From: Rhynochetos jubatus
Taxonomy: Eukaryota; Chordata; Aves; Eurypygiformes; Rhynochetidae
DNA length: 64,000 nucleotides
Direction of reading: 5' to 3'
NCBI GenBank assembly: GCA_027574665.1
Contig: CM050654.1
Coordinates: 21,954,222-22,018,221 of the forward strand
A program made the position numbers and the translations under genes. Positions within the stretch are counted from its first letter, which is position 1. The number at the start of each line of letters is the position of its first letter. Below the pieces are notes generated by a model, which did no database searches, was not told the DNA's origin, and saw only the letters and a list, made by a program, of their open reading frames with translations. Shown piece after piece: positions 23,662 to 34,886 of this stretch.

Positions 23662-26600
23662 CTAAAAAACATAGTTATGAATCAGAGAAAAATTCTGCAG
23701 AACCTGAAACACAGCCTGGCATCTGACTCTGCACTGCAGAGCTGAATGCCCTCAACTTTTACTGAACCAGTGGGCAGAAAGAACACTTAGCACCTCACAG
23801 GGGTGGCTCCAACGTTTGCAACGTTAACAGCTGGAAATTATTCAGGGCCTTACAATCTCAGTATTATAGTGACCACTTGGCATAGCCCAGGCAAGGAAAA
23901 CAGGCCTTAAAATGAGAACATGCTTAATTTAAATAGGAATCCATCTTAGAATGTATTAGAATACGTAGCAGAAAATCACTCCAAAACCACCTTCTTTAAT
24001 CACAACTCCCATGATTTGAGCTAGTCAGAATTTTAGAGAATCACAAGTTTTACCTGCTTTTAATGTGGGGTAAGGGGGTGAGAAGCCAGGGACAGATATA
24101 TTTGATTAAAACTGGAAAAAATAATGTATTATCCTATTTTTCAATTAATGGTAACCATAATAAAACATCTAAAATGCCTCTCATACAAACAATCAGGAAA
24201 AAAACCCCTACAGAGATTGGAATTTGTACCATTCATAAAAAAAAAAAAAAGCAAAACAATCAGTAGAAATACTAATTCAAGTAGCAAGCATGCAGTGAAA
24301 TGAAATGACAAAGAAAATGACAGTGAGTAACATTTTTAAGATAACTACATCATTTATTTCCATGGAATTATCTGGATTTGGGTACTTAAATAAATTAATT
24401 ACTTCTGTAGTTTTATCTGACATGAATGTGCTTGAATTCTTGACACCTGTGAGCAGTTAGTCATAAAGCTCCAGCACAAACCACAGGTAGCGATGTATAC
24501 TGCACTTGGACAAAAGACTCAAAAGTATCGCAATGTACACTTAAACCCATAAATTTAATTGTTTTTTGGGGGGTAGGGTTTATTTCAAGCATTATTTTAA
24601 GTAGAAATACCTTGATAAAAGGGGAGTAAGGGCTGAAAACAAAGTATAGTGCAAATTCCATAGCTGAAGTGTATGACAAGCAGTTGCTGAATAGGAAGAC
24701 TGAGGCAACTTAAACAGTGAGACAATATGTGAAAGAAAATTGGAGCTAACATCAGAAAACATATGGTTTTGAGGAAAAAAAATCCCTGTCCAGGGAAAGC
24801 TTTTAAGAATACTAAACACATGCAAAAGCATGTGTCAGTTTGGGGAACAATTACCCGCAGGAGGTGAAGAAGAGCCCTCTCTCATTGGGGTTCCTAGAGC
24901 CCAGGGTTAAATATTACAGTGAGACATCGGATAGGCACAGAAATGGGGTCTAGGGCAACCTCAGGTAGGATGAGGGTCATGACAGCACTGTAGATTACAA
25001 AGCGAAATCAGGAAGTAGAATAAATACAGAATACAGAATGAATTGAGAACAGACAGTGATCAGAAGATTAACAAGTTTTCTCTCTATCTCACGCCTCTGA
25101 TTTTATGAAAACACTAGCAGTAGGCATTATCTACACAACAGAGAATAAAGACCCTGTAGAATCTCCAATCCCTCCATTATTACCAAATTATGAGATAATG
25201 GATTGATTTCCCTTTCCGTCCATTTAACTACTCTTATAAATTTACCTCCCCATTCATGTGGGGTTTTTCTTGTCTAATGAAAAGATGATGGAGGAAACAA
25301 AATAGAACTACCTTGATTGCACCTGCTCTTTCCCTAAGGAAAGGGCTGTAACTAATCCCTTCTTTTCTATTGTAATACCTGTATAGTGTTAATGGGCTTT
25401 TCAGCCACCTATGGCCACAAAAACATGTGGTGTTGTGTTTATTCCTGCAATATAAGAAAATGAAACCATCTGAACAGTTCAAGCTGTGGTATGCAACGCA
25501 CCACAACAATCTAAGCGTTTCAGTTCTACTGAGGTTTCCAGGCTAAGAAGCAGCAAAAATTGCCTTTTAATGAGAGGCTACTGAAATAACCATTCACTTT
25601 ACAGAAGGCATGACAGAAGTTAGGCATGCTGAGGTGTTGTACTGAATACAGAGCTCAGGTATCATGAGGCTGAGGAACTTTCCGCCCTTAATAATCAGAC
25701 TGGAAAAGTCTGCCTGTCTGGCAGAGATGAGGCAAGCTTTCACTTGCCCCATGTGATCAGGCTTCCAATCCTTAACTATCCCCTACTGACCAGACAAGGA
25801 GCCTACTCTGATATTGGCAGCAGACAGCTGGCCAGCAGCCACCTCTCTGCAGCTGAAACATGCTGACTATCAGACAGTCGATGGACTACTATAAAGAAGC
25901 ACTGAAACAAATGAACTAATAAGATAAACTTCAGTTTTATCCTTAGTAATTTCTCAACTTTTAGTAGTTCTTTGCATGTGTGTGTGTCTGTAAAATCAAC
26001 CCTAATACCTACTGTGATTTTATTTCTCAAAATACCTTTTCCTGTTTTCCCAGAGACTCCTATTAATCTCAGTATAACCACTTTGGTCTTTCCTCCATTC
26101 ACTACACAAAACCTGCTATATCTGATTTATAAAACATAGTTTTTACCCTGTCTTTTGTTTTCATATGTATTTTCAAAATCAGCTCCTCTTTTCTGCAACC
26201 TGGTTTCTAACATTCTTATAGAATACCTTGAATCTGACAGGTAAATGGCTGTATTTTTCCTACTTTCCCTTTGACTCATGGGATAACTGAAGTAGCACGA
26301 TAAACAAACTTGTCTCTCCCTCAAAAGCTTCATTGAGCATTAGCAGAACCGCATCTTTTCAACATTTATTAACTGGATCTATAATGTTTCAAAAGAAATG
26401 CATATGCAGAGAATTCTACTGGGGGAGTCTGAGAGGCTGGGAAGCTGCTCCATCACAGCAATTTGCATTACTGACTAGTGCTGGTTTTGACACTAAGCAC
26501 TTGGCTCAAAGAGTGTGAAATTAGCAGACTCATGTTGCTACTGCTCCGTGAACAATCACTGCATCATTGAAGAAGAATGATTACCAGCTGTCACCTCATT

Positions 26601-27977
26601 TTCACCTTACCCAGTCTATATTCCAAACTTTCCAGCAACAGCATCTTTAACCCTGATCTTTACATAGCCAAAAATGACAGGACCAGGAAAGCAGCACAGA
26701 AACTGAACTTCATTTTAGCAATTCTATTAGCAACTTGGTGTTAAATGTTTTATGTGCCGCAATTTAGAACACGAATTTTTACTTCTTGTACTGAACAATT
26801 CTCACACAAAGCAAGTCTTCTGTCAGCTCCAGCACCTAGCAAACCAAGAATATATCTACCTCAGGGAGTCTGAAATTTTGGTGTCTTGCAGTTAAAAACC
26901 TCTATTTTAAGGTCTAAGTACCAAGACATATACATTACACACAATGTTGCACAATTCCAGGTAGGAAAAGTCCAGGCATTTTCTCCCTGATTCCCATAGG
27001 AAATATATAGTTACAGAGCAAATTGTGAAGCACAATGTAGAAAGATCAAAGCTAAACAATCACAGGTCTATAGAAGAAGTATAAAGCAAGGAGATGAAGT
27101 AGTATTCTAAACAGCAGAAAGATTCATTCTCAGTCATGAAAAAGCATGTTAAGCAGATATTTTCTACAGAGGCACATTTTTAATCTATAATATCACCCAA
27201 AATAGCATGTAACAGCAACCCAAAAATGAAAGCTCATGCTTGTTGAAGAGAAGATATTATGGTAGTTTGTAATCAGAAGGTGATTTGCTACAAACAGCAT
27301 CTCACTTTCTTAATTTGCCTGGTTAAAAGAGCATTCAGCAGCTTAACTAACAACATCTGAGAGGATTTGGAGCCTGTGAATCTGATTCTTCACTCCATGC
27401 CAAATTAAATCTAATGAACAATAAAAGGGATGGAGAGCCACATCCTTTGCTGGGTCCCATGAATACCTCCCCTCTTTTACCTCTCACTCTGGATGGATAT
27501 TGGGCGATGCCTGTTTAATAGCAGAAAAAAACAACACTTGTCTTAAATTCTCCTGCAGAAGCATTACAAGAAAGCAAGTCACGAGTTCTCACGTACAAGC
27601 AGTAACAGTAACAAACAGTAGCAAGCAGCAACTATTAGGAAGACTCACCAAGACTGGCATCAGGGCTGGTGGGTGGCACTGGTGCACATCACCACTTGGA
27701 CATATGTGCTTTAATTACCATGCATTACAGTCTCTGATCTTGAGACTTGGTCAAAGAAAAAGAAGTGAAGATGACTGTGAAACTCTTTGTCAGTATCAGC
27801 AAGGGAAAGGAGTAAGTTTTCCAGTGTATTGTTGGACAATGTATGTTGTTGTCCCTTCCTGATTTTAGCAAGGGTATGAAATCCAGTAAGATTCATGAAA
27901 AGTCTCCTTTTCATCTCCTCAAAACAAGGGAGGAAACCAAAAGGAAATGCAGACATACTTACATCAACATAGCTTAG

Positions 27978-28030
27978 CGCAGAGATGAGGATTGAATATA
28001 CGACCTCATACTTCAGAGCCATAAGGCCTT
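27978..28030 (-). repeat. tRNA-derived SINE-like relic
   Basis: On the minus strand the segment reads atggctctgaagtatgaggt and then cgtatattcaatcctcatct. This resembles the anticodon arm, variable loop and B box (GGTC..ATTCAATCC) of tRNA-derived SINEs. Only the 3' half of the tRNA-like head is recognisable. Confidence 0.4.
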
Positions 28031-28361
28031 CTCACTTTTCCTAACATGTTCCCTGCACATGAGCAGCAGGCTTTCAATGATTACTAGAGATATATACTAA
28101 AAGTGGAGAATTACTGGATGCCCTAAGCTAGTACAGCACACAAAGAGATGGAAGAGTAAAGTTAACCAGAGCTCTGCAGTCTGTATGAACCAGGCTGCTT
28201 TAACCCTGAATGTGAAATCAAGGTAATACAATGAGTCCGTTCAGCTGCCATTAAGAGGAACACATACATCTCTGCAATGGTTCTTACACTGACAGTGTAG
28301 TTAAAAGGAAGAAAATTAATGATATAATGAAGTAAAACTGGATCTGCTACTTAGTGGTGCT

Positions 28362-28381
28362 ATTAGCTTAGCTTAGCTTAG
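28362..28381. repeat. (TTAGC)n short tandem repeat
   Basis: The pentamer TTAGC occurs three times in a row within attagcttagcttagcttag. It is a small simple repeat with no associated element seen. Confidence 0.8.
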
Positions 28382-28843
28382 TGCTATTTTCAGGAAAATT
28401 TAAAAATATATACATTTTTAGATATATTTATAAAGTGCTTAGAAGTTTTTTGGAACATTTTACTCGTGAAATTCTTGGATCTATACAACAGCATTAGCTG
28501 AATACATGTACACACACATAGTGATATAAATAGACAGATAAATATAGGGTTTTCAAGAAATACTTCCTCGTCTTCTGTTGCAGCCAACATTAAATCTTTG
28601 TTATTGAAAATCTCAAAAGTAACACTTTTGTTAAAAGCTTGCATTTATTATAAATGTAAAGTATTAAATTACAGCTGTTCTAAAGCCCCCTTTTCTATTA
28701 TAATGGAGTAAATGTTGCCAGAAGCACATGTTAGCGATATGTCAATAGTGAGCAACACTGCATGGGCAGAAATTACAGAAAGAAAGCAATTGTCAAAGGG
28801 ATGCTTCATCTGGTTTCCTTCTGAACGTCCATCACTTCTTATT

Positions 28844-28870
28844 TAAAAAAAAAGAAAAAAAAAAAAAAAA
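28844..28870. repeat. A-rich tract
   Basis: Nearly pure A over 27 bases, interrupted by single G residues. It could be a retroposon tail in plus orientation, but no body is recognised to its left. Confidence 0.7.
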
Positions 28871-28954
28871 GAAGAGCCCAAATCTTGAGTTCTTGATAAA
28901 GAATTTTCCAATACAATGTGACATATGGTGAGTGTGCGAGCACGTGTTGGAGGA

Positions 28955-29030
28955 GGAGATGGTGGCTCAATAGATTAGTCATTTGCCTTTCACCTCTGGA
29001 AGCATAGTTAAACTCAGTCCTGACCAGAGC
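28955..29030 (+). repeat. tRNA-derived SINE-like relic
   Basis: The segment ggtggctcaatagattagtc followed by atttgcctttcacctctgga is very like the A box, D arm and anticodon arm of tRNA-headed SINEs. A weak B box (catagttaaactcagtcc) sits at the right distance. The copy is too decayed for a tRNA gene. Confidence 0.5.
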
Positions 29031-30654
29031 TGCACAGTATATTCCAGATGGCTAAAGTGGGCCTAATTAAAATGAATTCAGTGATGTCACCTCAGATCTA
29101 AGTGAATCGCATGCACCACTCATTTGGCATTTTGGCAATGTCAGTTCATAAATGAAATAACCAGATTAAAATCTTCCCTTAAGTCTTTTGGGACAGGAGT
29201 CCCACTGCATGGAAATCCATGCTACCATAACTAGAAAATGTACTTTTAGAATTGTATTATCTGTTGTTTTAAATTCTAATTAATGTATTATTCTAATACA
29301 AAGGAACATTAAATGAGACTTGCATGGGAGGTAAATGAGTGCAGCACCATTTCAATCAGATGATCCAGTGGATGTACACTGATTTAAACCAGCTGTGAAT
29401 CTGGCAACTTAGTTAAAAAAAATTCTTTTTAACAAAATATTTTTCCTTTTACGTAGATGTAAATCAAAACAATATAAATCCCAATTACAAAGAAATACTC
29501 AGAACTGCAAAGTATTGTTAATACAAACACTACACAAAATCAGTCTTTACAATTCATCTCCAAGTTAAAAATTAGCATTTTCTAACCATCACAGTTTGGG
29601 AAAGTGTGACTGGAAGAAGTAGGAAAGACCTTGTGAAGCCTGTGTACCATTTTAGCCATGAGTCTAACCACATGTGTGTGTTCTGATAACCTGTGATGTA
29701 GATACGCTGAAGTAGGGTAGCTTTGTCTTCCCCTCCTAATTTAAATTCACAAATATTTTGTTTCCTAGCAAGGGTGTTTTCTCCCATCTGAACTAATGAC
29801 TTTTTTCATGTAATATAATACACTCAGGAATTTTATCCTCATGTATTTTGTGAGGGTTGTTTTTTTTCTAAGTTTGTTTTTTCTTCCAACATTTCTTCAA
29901 TGGATAGTGAACTGCTGGGCCCACAGAGATCTCCAGACCACCAGCTCATGTATTTGAAAGGCATCTGTTTATTTTTAAAATGCAAATGCAGCCTACCTCA
30001 AAGACTGACTTGCAAGAAATGAACAATCTGAACAAGTCAAGAGGTTTCCAATCAGGAGCTGTGTTCCTCCTTTATATCAGGCTATGATCACTTGCTGTCA
30101 AAACCACTTAAACAATATCCTGGAATCTGAATGAAGTCCCCCCACAATTAAAATGAGCAGGATAATCCTGCAAGAATTATTCAGGCAAATCATTTTTCAC
30201 ACAGTTTAAAGTAATGATAAGGTCATTTACAAAAGAAATCAGCGCCTTTGAAATGCTGACTTGTAGACAGAGGACTGCCTGGAGGAGGGCCATAGATAAC
30301 AGTGAAGACTGGCCTCCTAACACTACCCTCGCAGTCTTTGGAACTGATTCTGATGAAGAGAAGGCCCAATAAGGTTAATACCCCTACTTTGATCTCTGTC
30401 AAAGCGTACCAGCAAGAATTAATTTACATTTCAGATGAAAAAGGTTGACAGCATGAAAAGGCATCTTGTTTCTGGTATGTGAATGTGCTGTAATAGATCG
30501 GGAATTCTGAAAGGAAGTTCTGAGGAAGCTAAAGGGATAAGCCGAGCGGCTGCTTTTATTGGGAAAGAGATGAAAGGAAAACAAATTTCAATATGCGCTG
30601 TTCTGTAGAAACATGTAAGCCAAATGCTTCCTAAATTTCAAGGCCTGCTTAAGC

Positions 30655-30684
30655 AGGGGGGAGGGGGAGGGAAAGGAGAGGGAA
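30655..30684 (+). repeat. G-rich purine tract, quadruplex-like
   Basis: The plus strand carries clustered G runs (six, five, three and, after a short A/G spacer, three more). Such spacing can fold as a G-quadruplex. It lies on the strand opposite to the MYO3B transcript, which would carry the C-rich complement. Confidence 0.5.
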
Positions 30685-32949
30685 GTACATATATTTTAAT
30701 TATACGCTTTTGCTAATGTCTGGATGACAAATGCAAACAATCTATCTCACCCCCTGAAATGGCTCATTTTTAAAAAAACATACAAAGGTGCTCATACTCC
30801 ATTTCACTGAAAAGCTACCTTGAACTACATACTCACATTATAAGATGTGCAGGGACAGGAGAGATTTGAAGTTGCTTTTGTCTCCATCTCACTAGGCACT
30901 TGGACAGTGTAATGTAAACAACAGAAAGACTGTCAGTGTATTTTAAAACCTGGAAAATGGCCACCATTAGCAAGCATGAGCTTTGATTTGAAACGCAGAA
31001 TAATTAGCATGTAGAGAAGAGAAAATGTGCACAAGAATTTTCAAATAAGAAGTCCTAGATATAGGTTTCCAAAGGCAGACAGAAACGTGTTGGGGATTAT
31101 TATTATAACCCTTCAAATGCAGTGCCTGAGATAGGAGGAGCAGACAGCCTAATTAATACAAAGGTGCACTGTGTCACTCTTAACCCCATAGTCCTAACGC
31201 TTATTCACCCAGACTGATCACTGGAACTGTCAGGTTACAAAGGAAGCCAGTGTGTGTGTTGGTGGGAGAGCGCTAACAGCATTCTTCCAGCGTGAGGTCC
31301 AAATTCAAGGGTATGCATACACCCCCACTGCCTCTGCTCTGCTGTGGTCAACGCAGTGTCTCAGAGATGGCAGGAGGGAATACGGCACTGAACCTCTCCC
31401 GTGTGTGCAGACAGCAGAATGGGTCAATTGCTTTTGCTAAAGAACTGGTAATGAGCATGCACCTCCTACACGCCTAAGAAATCTGGCTGGATAAAACTCG
31501 TCAGGCAGAATGTCCCCTGAAGTCTCCAAGTGATACTGCTACACACCAGCTTCCCACTGAAGCCAAGATAACTCTCAAGGAACCAGTAATAGTGGGACAG
31601 GGATGGGTCAACTGTTTCACTTTCCTTTTTATGGCAAAAGGCTGTTGTAAAAGTCAGGAAATCAAAATCCAGGTATGGCCAAGTGTAAATGTAGCAAATA
31701 CTCCAGAAAATGGTTGCAGGGCATACTTTCAGATCTGCTCTCTGTGCTACCATGAAAACAACAGACAATGACAACACAAAGGAGAGGAAGAAAGGGAAAG
31801 AGTGCTTATGAAGTCCCTCAGTGCTTGTTGTAATGGAGGAAAAATTTATCCTTAACAGTTCTCCAGTTAATAGAATCTTCTGCATTTGACCCCAGAGCTA
31901 TAGTTCATGATTCTACGTAACAAAGTGCCTGCAAAGCTATAAGCTATTATTTTAGCCTAACTATACTCTGTTCCTTTCTGTAACTAGACTGGTACCCTGT
32001 TTTCTGATGAAAGTCACAGTGATGCTTAATTTCGGAGTAGCAAACTTGGACAAAAGAAAAACAAATTAGTTTACTGTAAATGGCTTGAGGACAAAGTAAA
32101 AGAATATTTAGAACACATCTTTTTCAGATTGCCTTTAGATTATATGATACAGGATAAAGAGGTAACAAAACTTAGGAATTATAACAGAGGAAGCTGGAGG
32201 AATAAAGGTGGTACATTGCCTTATCTGTAAACACAATCGCTGCCACTCATTTTTGATCGCCTACAGTCTTTTAGCCTGGGGTTGGACAGGGAAGGTGTAT
32301 TACCCTGCATCATATGGAGGCAGCTTCGTATGTGCAGCATCTGAAAACACCACTGAGTTCATGGCACTGGTTCTTGGATTTCTGTGCCATATGGTACTCT
32401 GCTCTCTAGTAGAGACCTACACAGCCCTATGGGCCTGTTCCTCCAATAATCTCTTTAAAGTTTATTCAAATTCATATTGATATGGCTGCATAGGAGTCTG
32501 GCAGAGAGTCAAAAGATTGGCCAAAGCTGGCAAACCCAGCAAGAAGTCGAAACGAAAACCTGGCAACCTGCCAAGACCAGGGCTCCACACAAAGGCAGAG
32601 AAATGCGTGTCCAGTGCCTCCCATCCACACTTCCAGTCATATCAATCCAGTGCTTCATATCAGCTCTACATATAGTTGAATCATACTGACTGTGCTCAGA
32701 AGAATCTTAAAGAATTAATTCAAGAGCTTTTAGTCAGTATGTTTTTCTTCCAGAGAAGTACTTAGAAAAAGCCTGAAGTGTCTGATACCTGTCACTGATG
32801 TCATTTGATACTGAAGAACAAACGACCATAAGTAGTGTTTTTGATAGCTTTTGTTTGGACTGTATGTATTTCTCTTGGCTATAAACACTGACACACGAAA
32901 TCACCCACAGCAAAATAGGTGTTGGCAATTGAAATAATGTTTTAATTAC

Positions 32950-33030
32950 CTGCTTGAATATGTATAGCTGCATCAGTTCTTCTGTTCCTTATTTCCTTGT
33001 ACTTCCTGCGAGCTTCATATCCTCTCCAGG
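32950..33030 (-). CDS. MYO3B: MYO3B exon: second IQ motif, start of third
   Basis: The acceptor is GTATTTTTAG and the donor AAGCAG|GTAATT, for 81 bases from phase 1 to phase 1. After a shared Ala codon it encodes [17 protein letters not shown] followed by TDAAIHIQA. With SIQS from the previous exon this completes a textbook IQ motif ([14 protein letters not shown]). The exon then ends inside a third one (IHIQA), completed by AFRGYIVRKNY in the exon at 23541-23661. As remembered, human MYO3B reads ...ESAAHNQAGDTSNQS around this place, which breaks the third IQ, so the bird copy looks longer in its lever arm. Confidence 0.93.
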
Positions 33031-33729
33031 CTAAAAATACAAAACCATGTGCTGGAAATTACATTTATTTAAGGAAGTGCTAGAGAGTCCACAGAGTCAG
33101 AGATGTACTGAAACTTTCATCCCTCCTGCCATAACCACTCCAGCCCCCACTCCCAGTACCTCTTCCCCTCCCACCCACATGTTGAACTCTGGGTATTCAC
33201 ATTCCCATAACTTCAAACACCGCTTCACTCGTCCAAATTTTAATTGTCACCATGTGCTCACTGATGTCCTGATCCAAAAGGCAAAGGTGCATGATCATGT
33301 CAGCACAAGAAAGCCCCTCCTCACACAGCTCCCCAAATTCGATACAAGGAAGCTTGCTAAAGGACTGATAATCAACCTCTGAGGCCCAGCTTAGATGTGT
33401 CATCTGGAATTCTGGTATACATGGGGGCGGGGGCATGCTACCACATTTCATTTATGTACTGCATGCTAGCGTAGACATACCTAACAATATTTTCATTTTG
33501 TTCACAGGAATTACATTCAAAATACTAAAATATTTAAAGACATTACCAAATACTAAGATGACACCTTAGAAGTGAATCAGTAATTTTTACATCAATTAGC
33601 TGGAGAGAAAAGCACCTCTGGTTATTTCGCTTTCATAATAAACTATTATGAATGAATAAAAAATGTACGTGCAATTTAACAGCTTGAAATGCAAAGACAC
33701 TCAGTGAAACAGGGAATGTGAACATTTAC
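33031..33729 (-). other. MYO3B: MYO3B intron, 699 bases
   Basis: The shortest intron of the set, between the first and second IQ exons, with a GTAAAT donor and a TTTTTAG acceptor. A C-rich run at about 33115-33180 is the only compositional feature. Confidence 0.85.
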
Positions 33730-33892
33730 CTGACTGTATGGAAACAGCACTGTTTTCTCTTTTCTCTTTGACTTTCTTGTACCTCTTCGCTCCAAGCCAT
33801 CCCTTGATATATGCTTGCATGACCACTACCCTCCCTATAACTTCTCGCAGGAACAAATTTAACTGCTCTATATGGTAATACTTTAGAAAAAC
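33730..33892 (-). CDS. MYO3B: MYO3B exon: end of motor, first IQ motif
   Basis: The acceptor is ...CCATTTCAG and the donor AGTCAG|GTAAAT, for 163 bases, phase 0 in and phase 1 out. It encodes [16 protein letters not shown], then [16 protein letters not shown], then [18 protein letters not shown] and SIQS. VFLKYY completes the converter. [19 protein letters not shown] is the first IQ motif, with Met in place of Ile and Lys-Gly in place of Arg-Gly. SIQS begins the second. IQ motifs form the lever arm and bind calmodulin-type light chains. The basic KKVKEKRE stretch links the two IQs. Confidence 0.95.
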
Positions 33893-34774
33893 CTGAAATG
33901 GAGCAACAACAACAACAAGTATCAGTATTACATGCAGGCAGTAGCATAACCTCTTGTACCCTGCCTTTTCGTTAGTCTTATGTCAGCTTATCTTAGGGCA
34001 CTGTTACTGAGAAAACTGGTAAAATACTGGTTGCTGATATCATAGCAATCTTGTGAATCAAATATTTGTTCTCAGTGTGCCTGTGGAATCTCATTATTCC
34101 ACTGATTATAATCATCCCATTGCAAAATAAACCACATATTTACTCCTTTTACAAAGCAAATTGGTCGGGGCGGTATTTTCAGATATCAACAATTTTGAAG
34201 TATAGCCACTCTTGGCCATGGGAAGATAAATCCTGAGTGAATTTAGTTTTAGACATAATATTACCTAACAGCATTCTCCTTCAGGTGGCAAATCCTATGG
34301 GTGCTTACATACATTTTATCTGGGTCTCGAGCAGGAAAATTCTCCTTGTTTTTCCTTTGTGCACTGTACATTTTAAACCATGAACAAAGGCTCTTGACAG
34401 AGCTGGAAGGGTCTCACCTTAAACTCTGCAAATAGATAATGTACTAACCAGGTTCACACGATGGGTCAGAGCATGAAGTTCCAGTCATGCCACGATAAAG
34501 AACAGAAGGAACTTCAGGGGGGCACTACCACAGCAGGCACTGACAGAGGAACTCTCCTTATCAAGGCAGGCACGTGCAGCGTGCGCCTTGGGGAGGTACC
34601 CAATGCACCACTCCCTCTTGTAGCACTAACACAGCTGTCTGGGGAGGGCACCTGGGAGGCTAACTGGAGCAAATTCCTTGCTCTTTTGTTCGTTCATGCA
34701 GTGCTTTTCAAACCATCAGTAGACATGTTTAGCTAAAAGGAAACTATCCCTGAGAAAATGTTAACACCCTCTAC
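33893..34774 (-). other. MYO3B: MYO3B intron, 882 bases
   Basis: This intron lies between the converter exon and the first IQ exon. The (CAA)n-like run just after 33901 lies upstream of the acceptor on the transcript. Nothing else is recognised. Confidence 0.85.
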
Positions 34775-34886
34775 CTTGGTTTTCCCAAGAATCCAGTTGT
34801 CTAGTTTAGATTTCTCCAAAATGGCAAGACAGTTTTCTCTGCTACCAAGAGGAGCCTCATGTGCCTTGAATGCAAGGTAATAATAC
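34775..34886 (-). CDS. MYO3B: MYO3B exon: converter domain
   Basis: The acceptor is GATTTACAG and the donor ACCAAG|GTAGAG, for 112 bases from phase 2 to phase 0. After the shared Arg codon it encodes [31 protein letters not shown] and ILGKTK. The YYYLAF start and the (L/W)xLGKTK end, continued as VFLKYY in the next exon, define the myosin converter, which swings the lever arm on nucleotide release. The sequence fits MYO3B (YYYLAFxAH) better than MYO3A (YYLLCYKS), as I recall them. The next intron is only 882 bases. Confidence 0.95.

Larger units (their letters stand above)
23662..32949 (-). other. MYO3B: MYO3B intron, 9.3 kb
   Basis: This intron splits the third IQ motif. It contains an A14 run (24237-24250), two tRNA-SINE-like relics (27978-28030 minus and 28955-29030 plus), a (TTAGC)n stretch (28362-28381), an A-rich tract (28844-28870) and a G-rich purine tract (30655-30684). 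Apart from these it is ordinary AT-rich sequence. A splice-like block at 25312-25378 was considered as an exon and rejected. Confidence 0.8.

Noticed and set aside
24002..24110. 59-base minus-strand block with a good acceptor (ttattttttccag) and a GTAAAA donor
   Set aside because: Its length breaks the required phase, and a stop appears in the frame that would join the next exon.
25312..25378. A 67-base minus-strand block with acceptor CTATACAG and donor TCAAG|GTAGTT whose phases (1 in, 2 out) would fit between the second- and third-IQ exons
   Set aside because: It was attractive only while the next exon was assumed to start at 23654. Using the upstream AG at 23662-23663, the exons at 32950 and 23661 join directly and complete a perfect IQ motif, so no extra exon is needed. 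The acceptor here also lacks a good pyrimidine tract.
25803..26333. Adjacent minus-strand open frames of 99 and 68 codons considered as tail exons
   Set aside because: No convincing acceptor and donor pair, no conserved motif, and the flanking exons do not need them.
28955..29030. Possible tRNA gene
   Set aside because: Box-like sequences are present but the acceptor stem and a proper T arm are missing. Best read as a SINE relic.
31466..31885. 139-codon open frame on the minus strand with hydrophobic stretches
   Set aside because: No homology is recognised, there are no usable splice sites in phase with neighbouring exons, and it lies wholly within an intron whose flanking exons already join.
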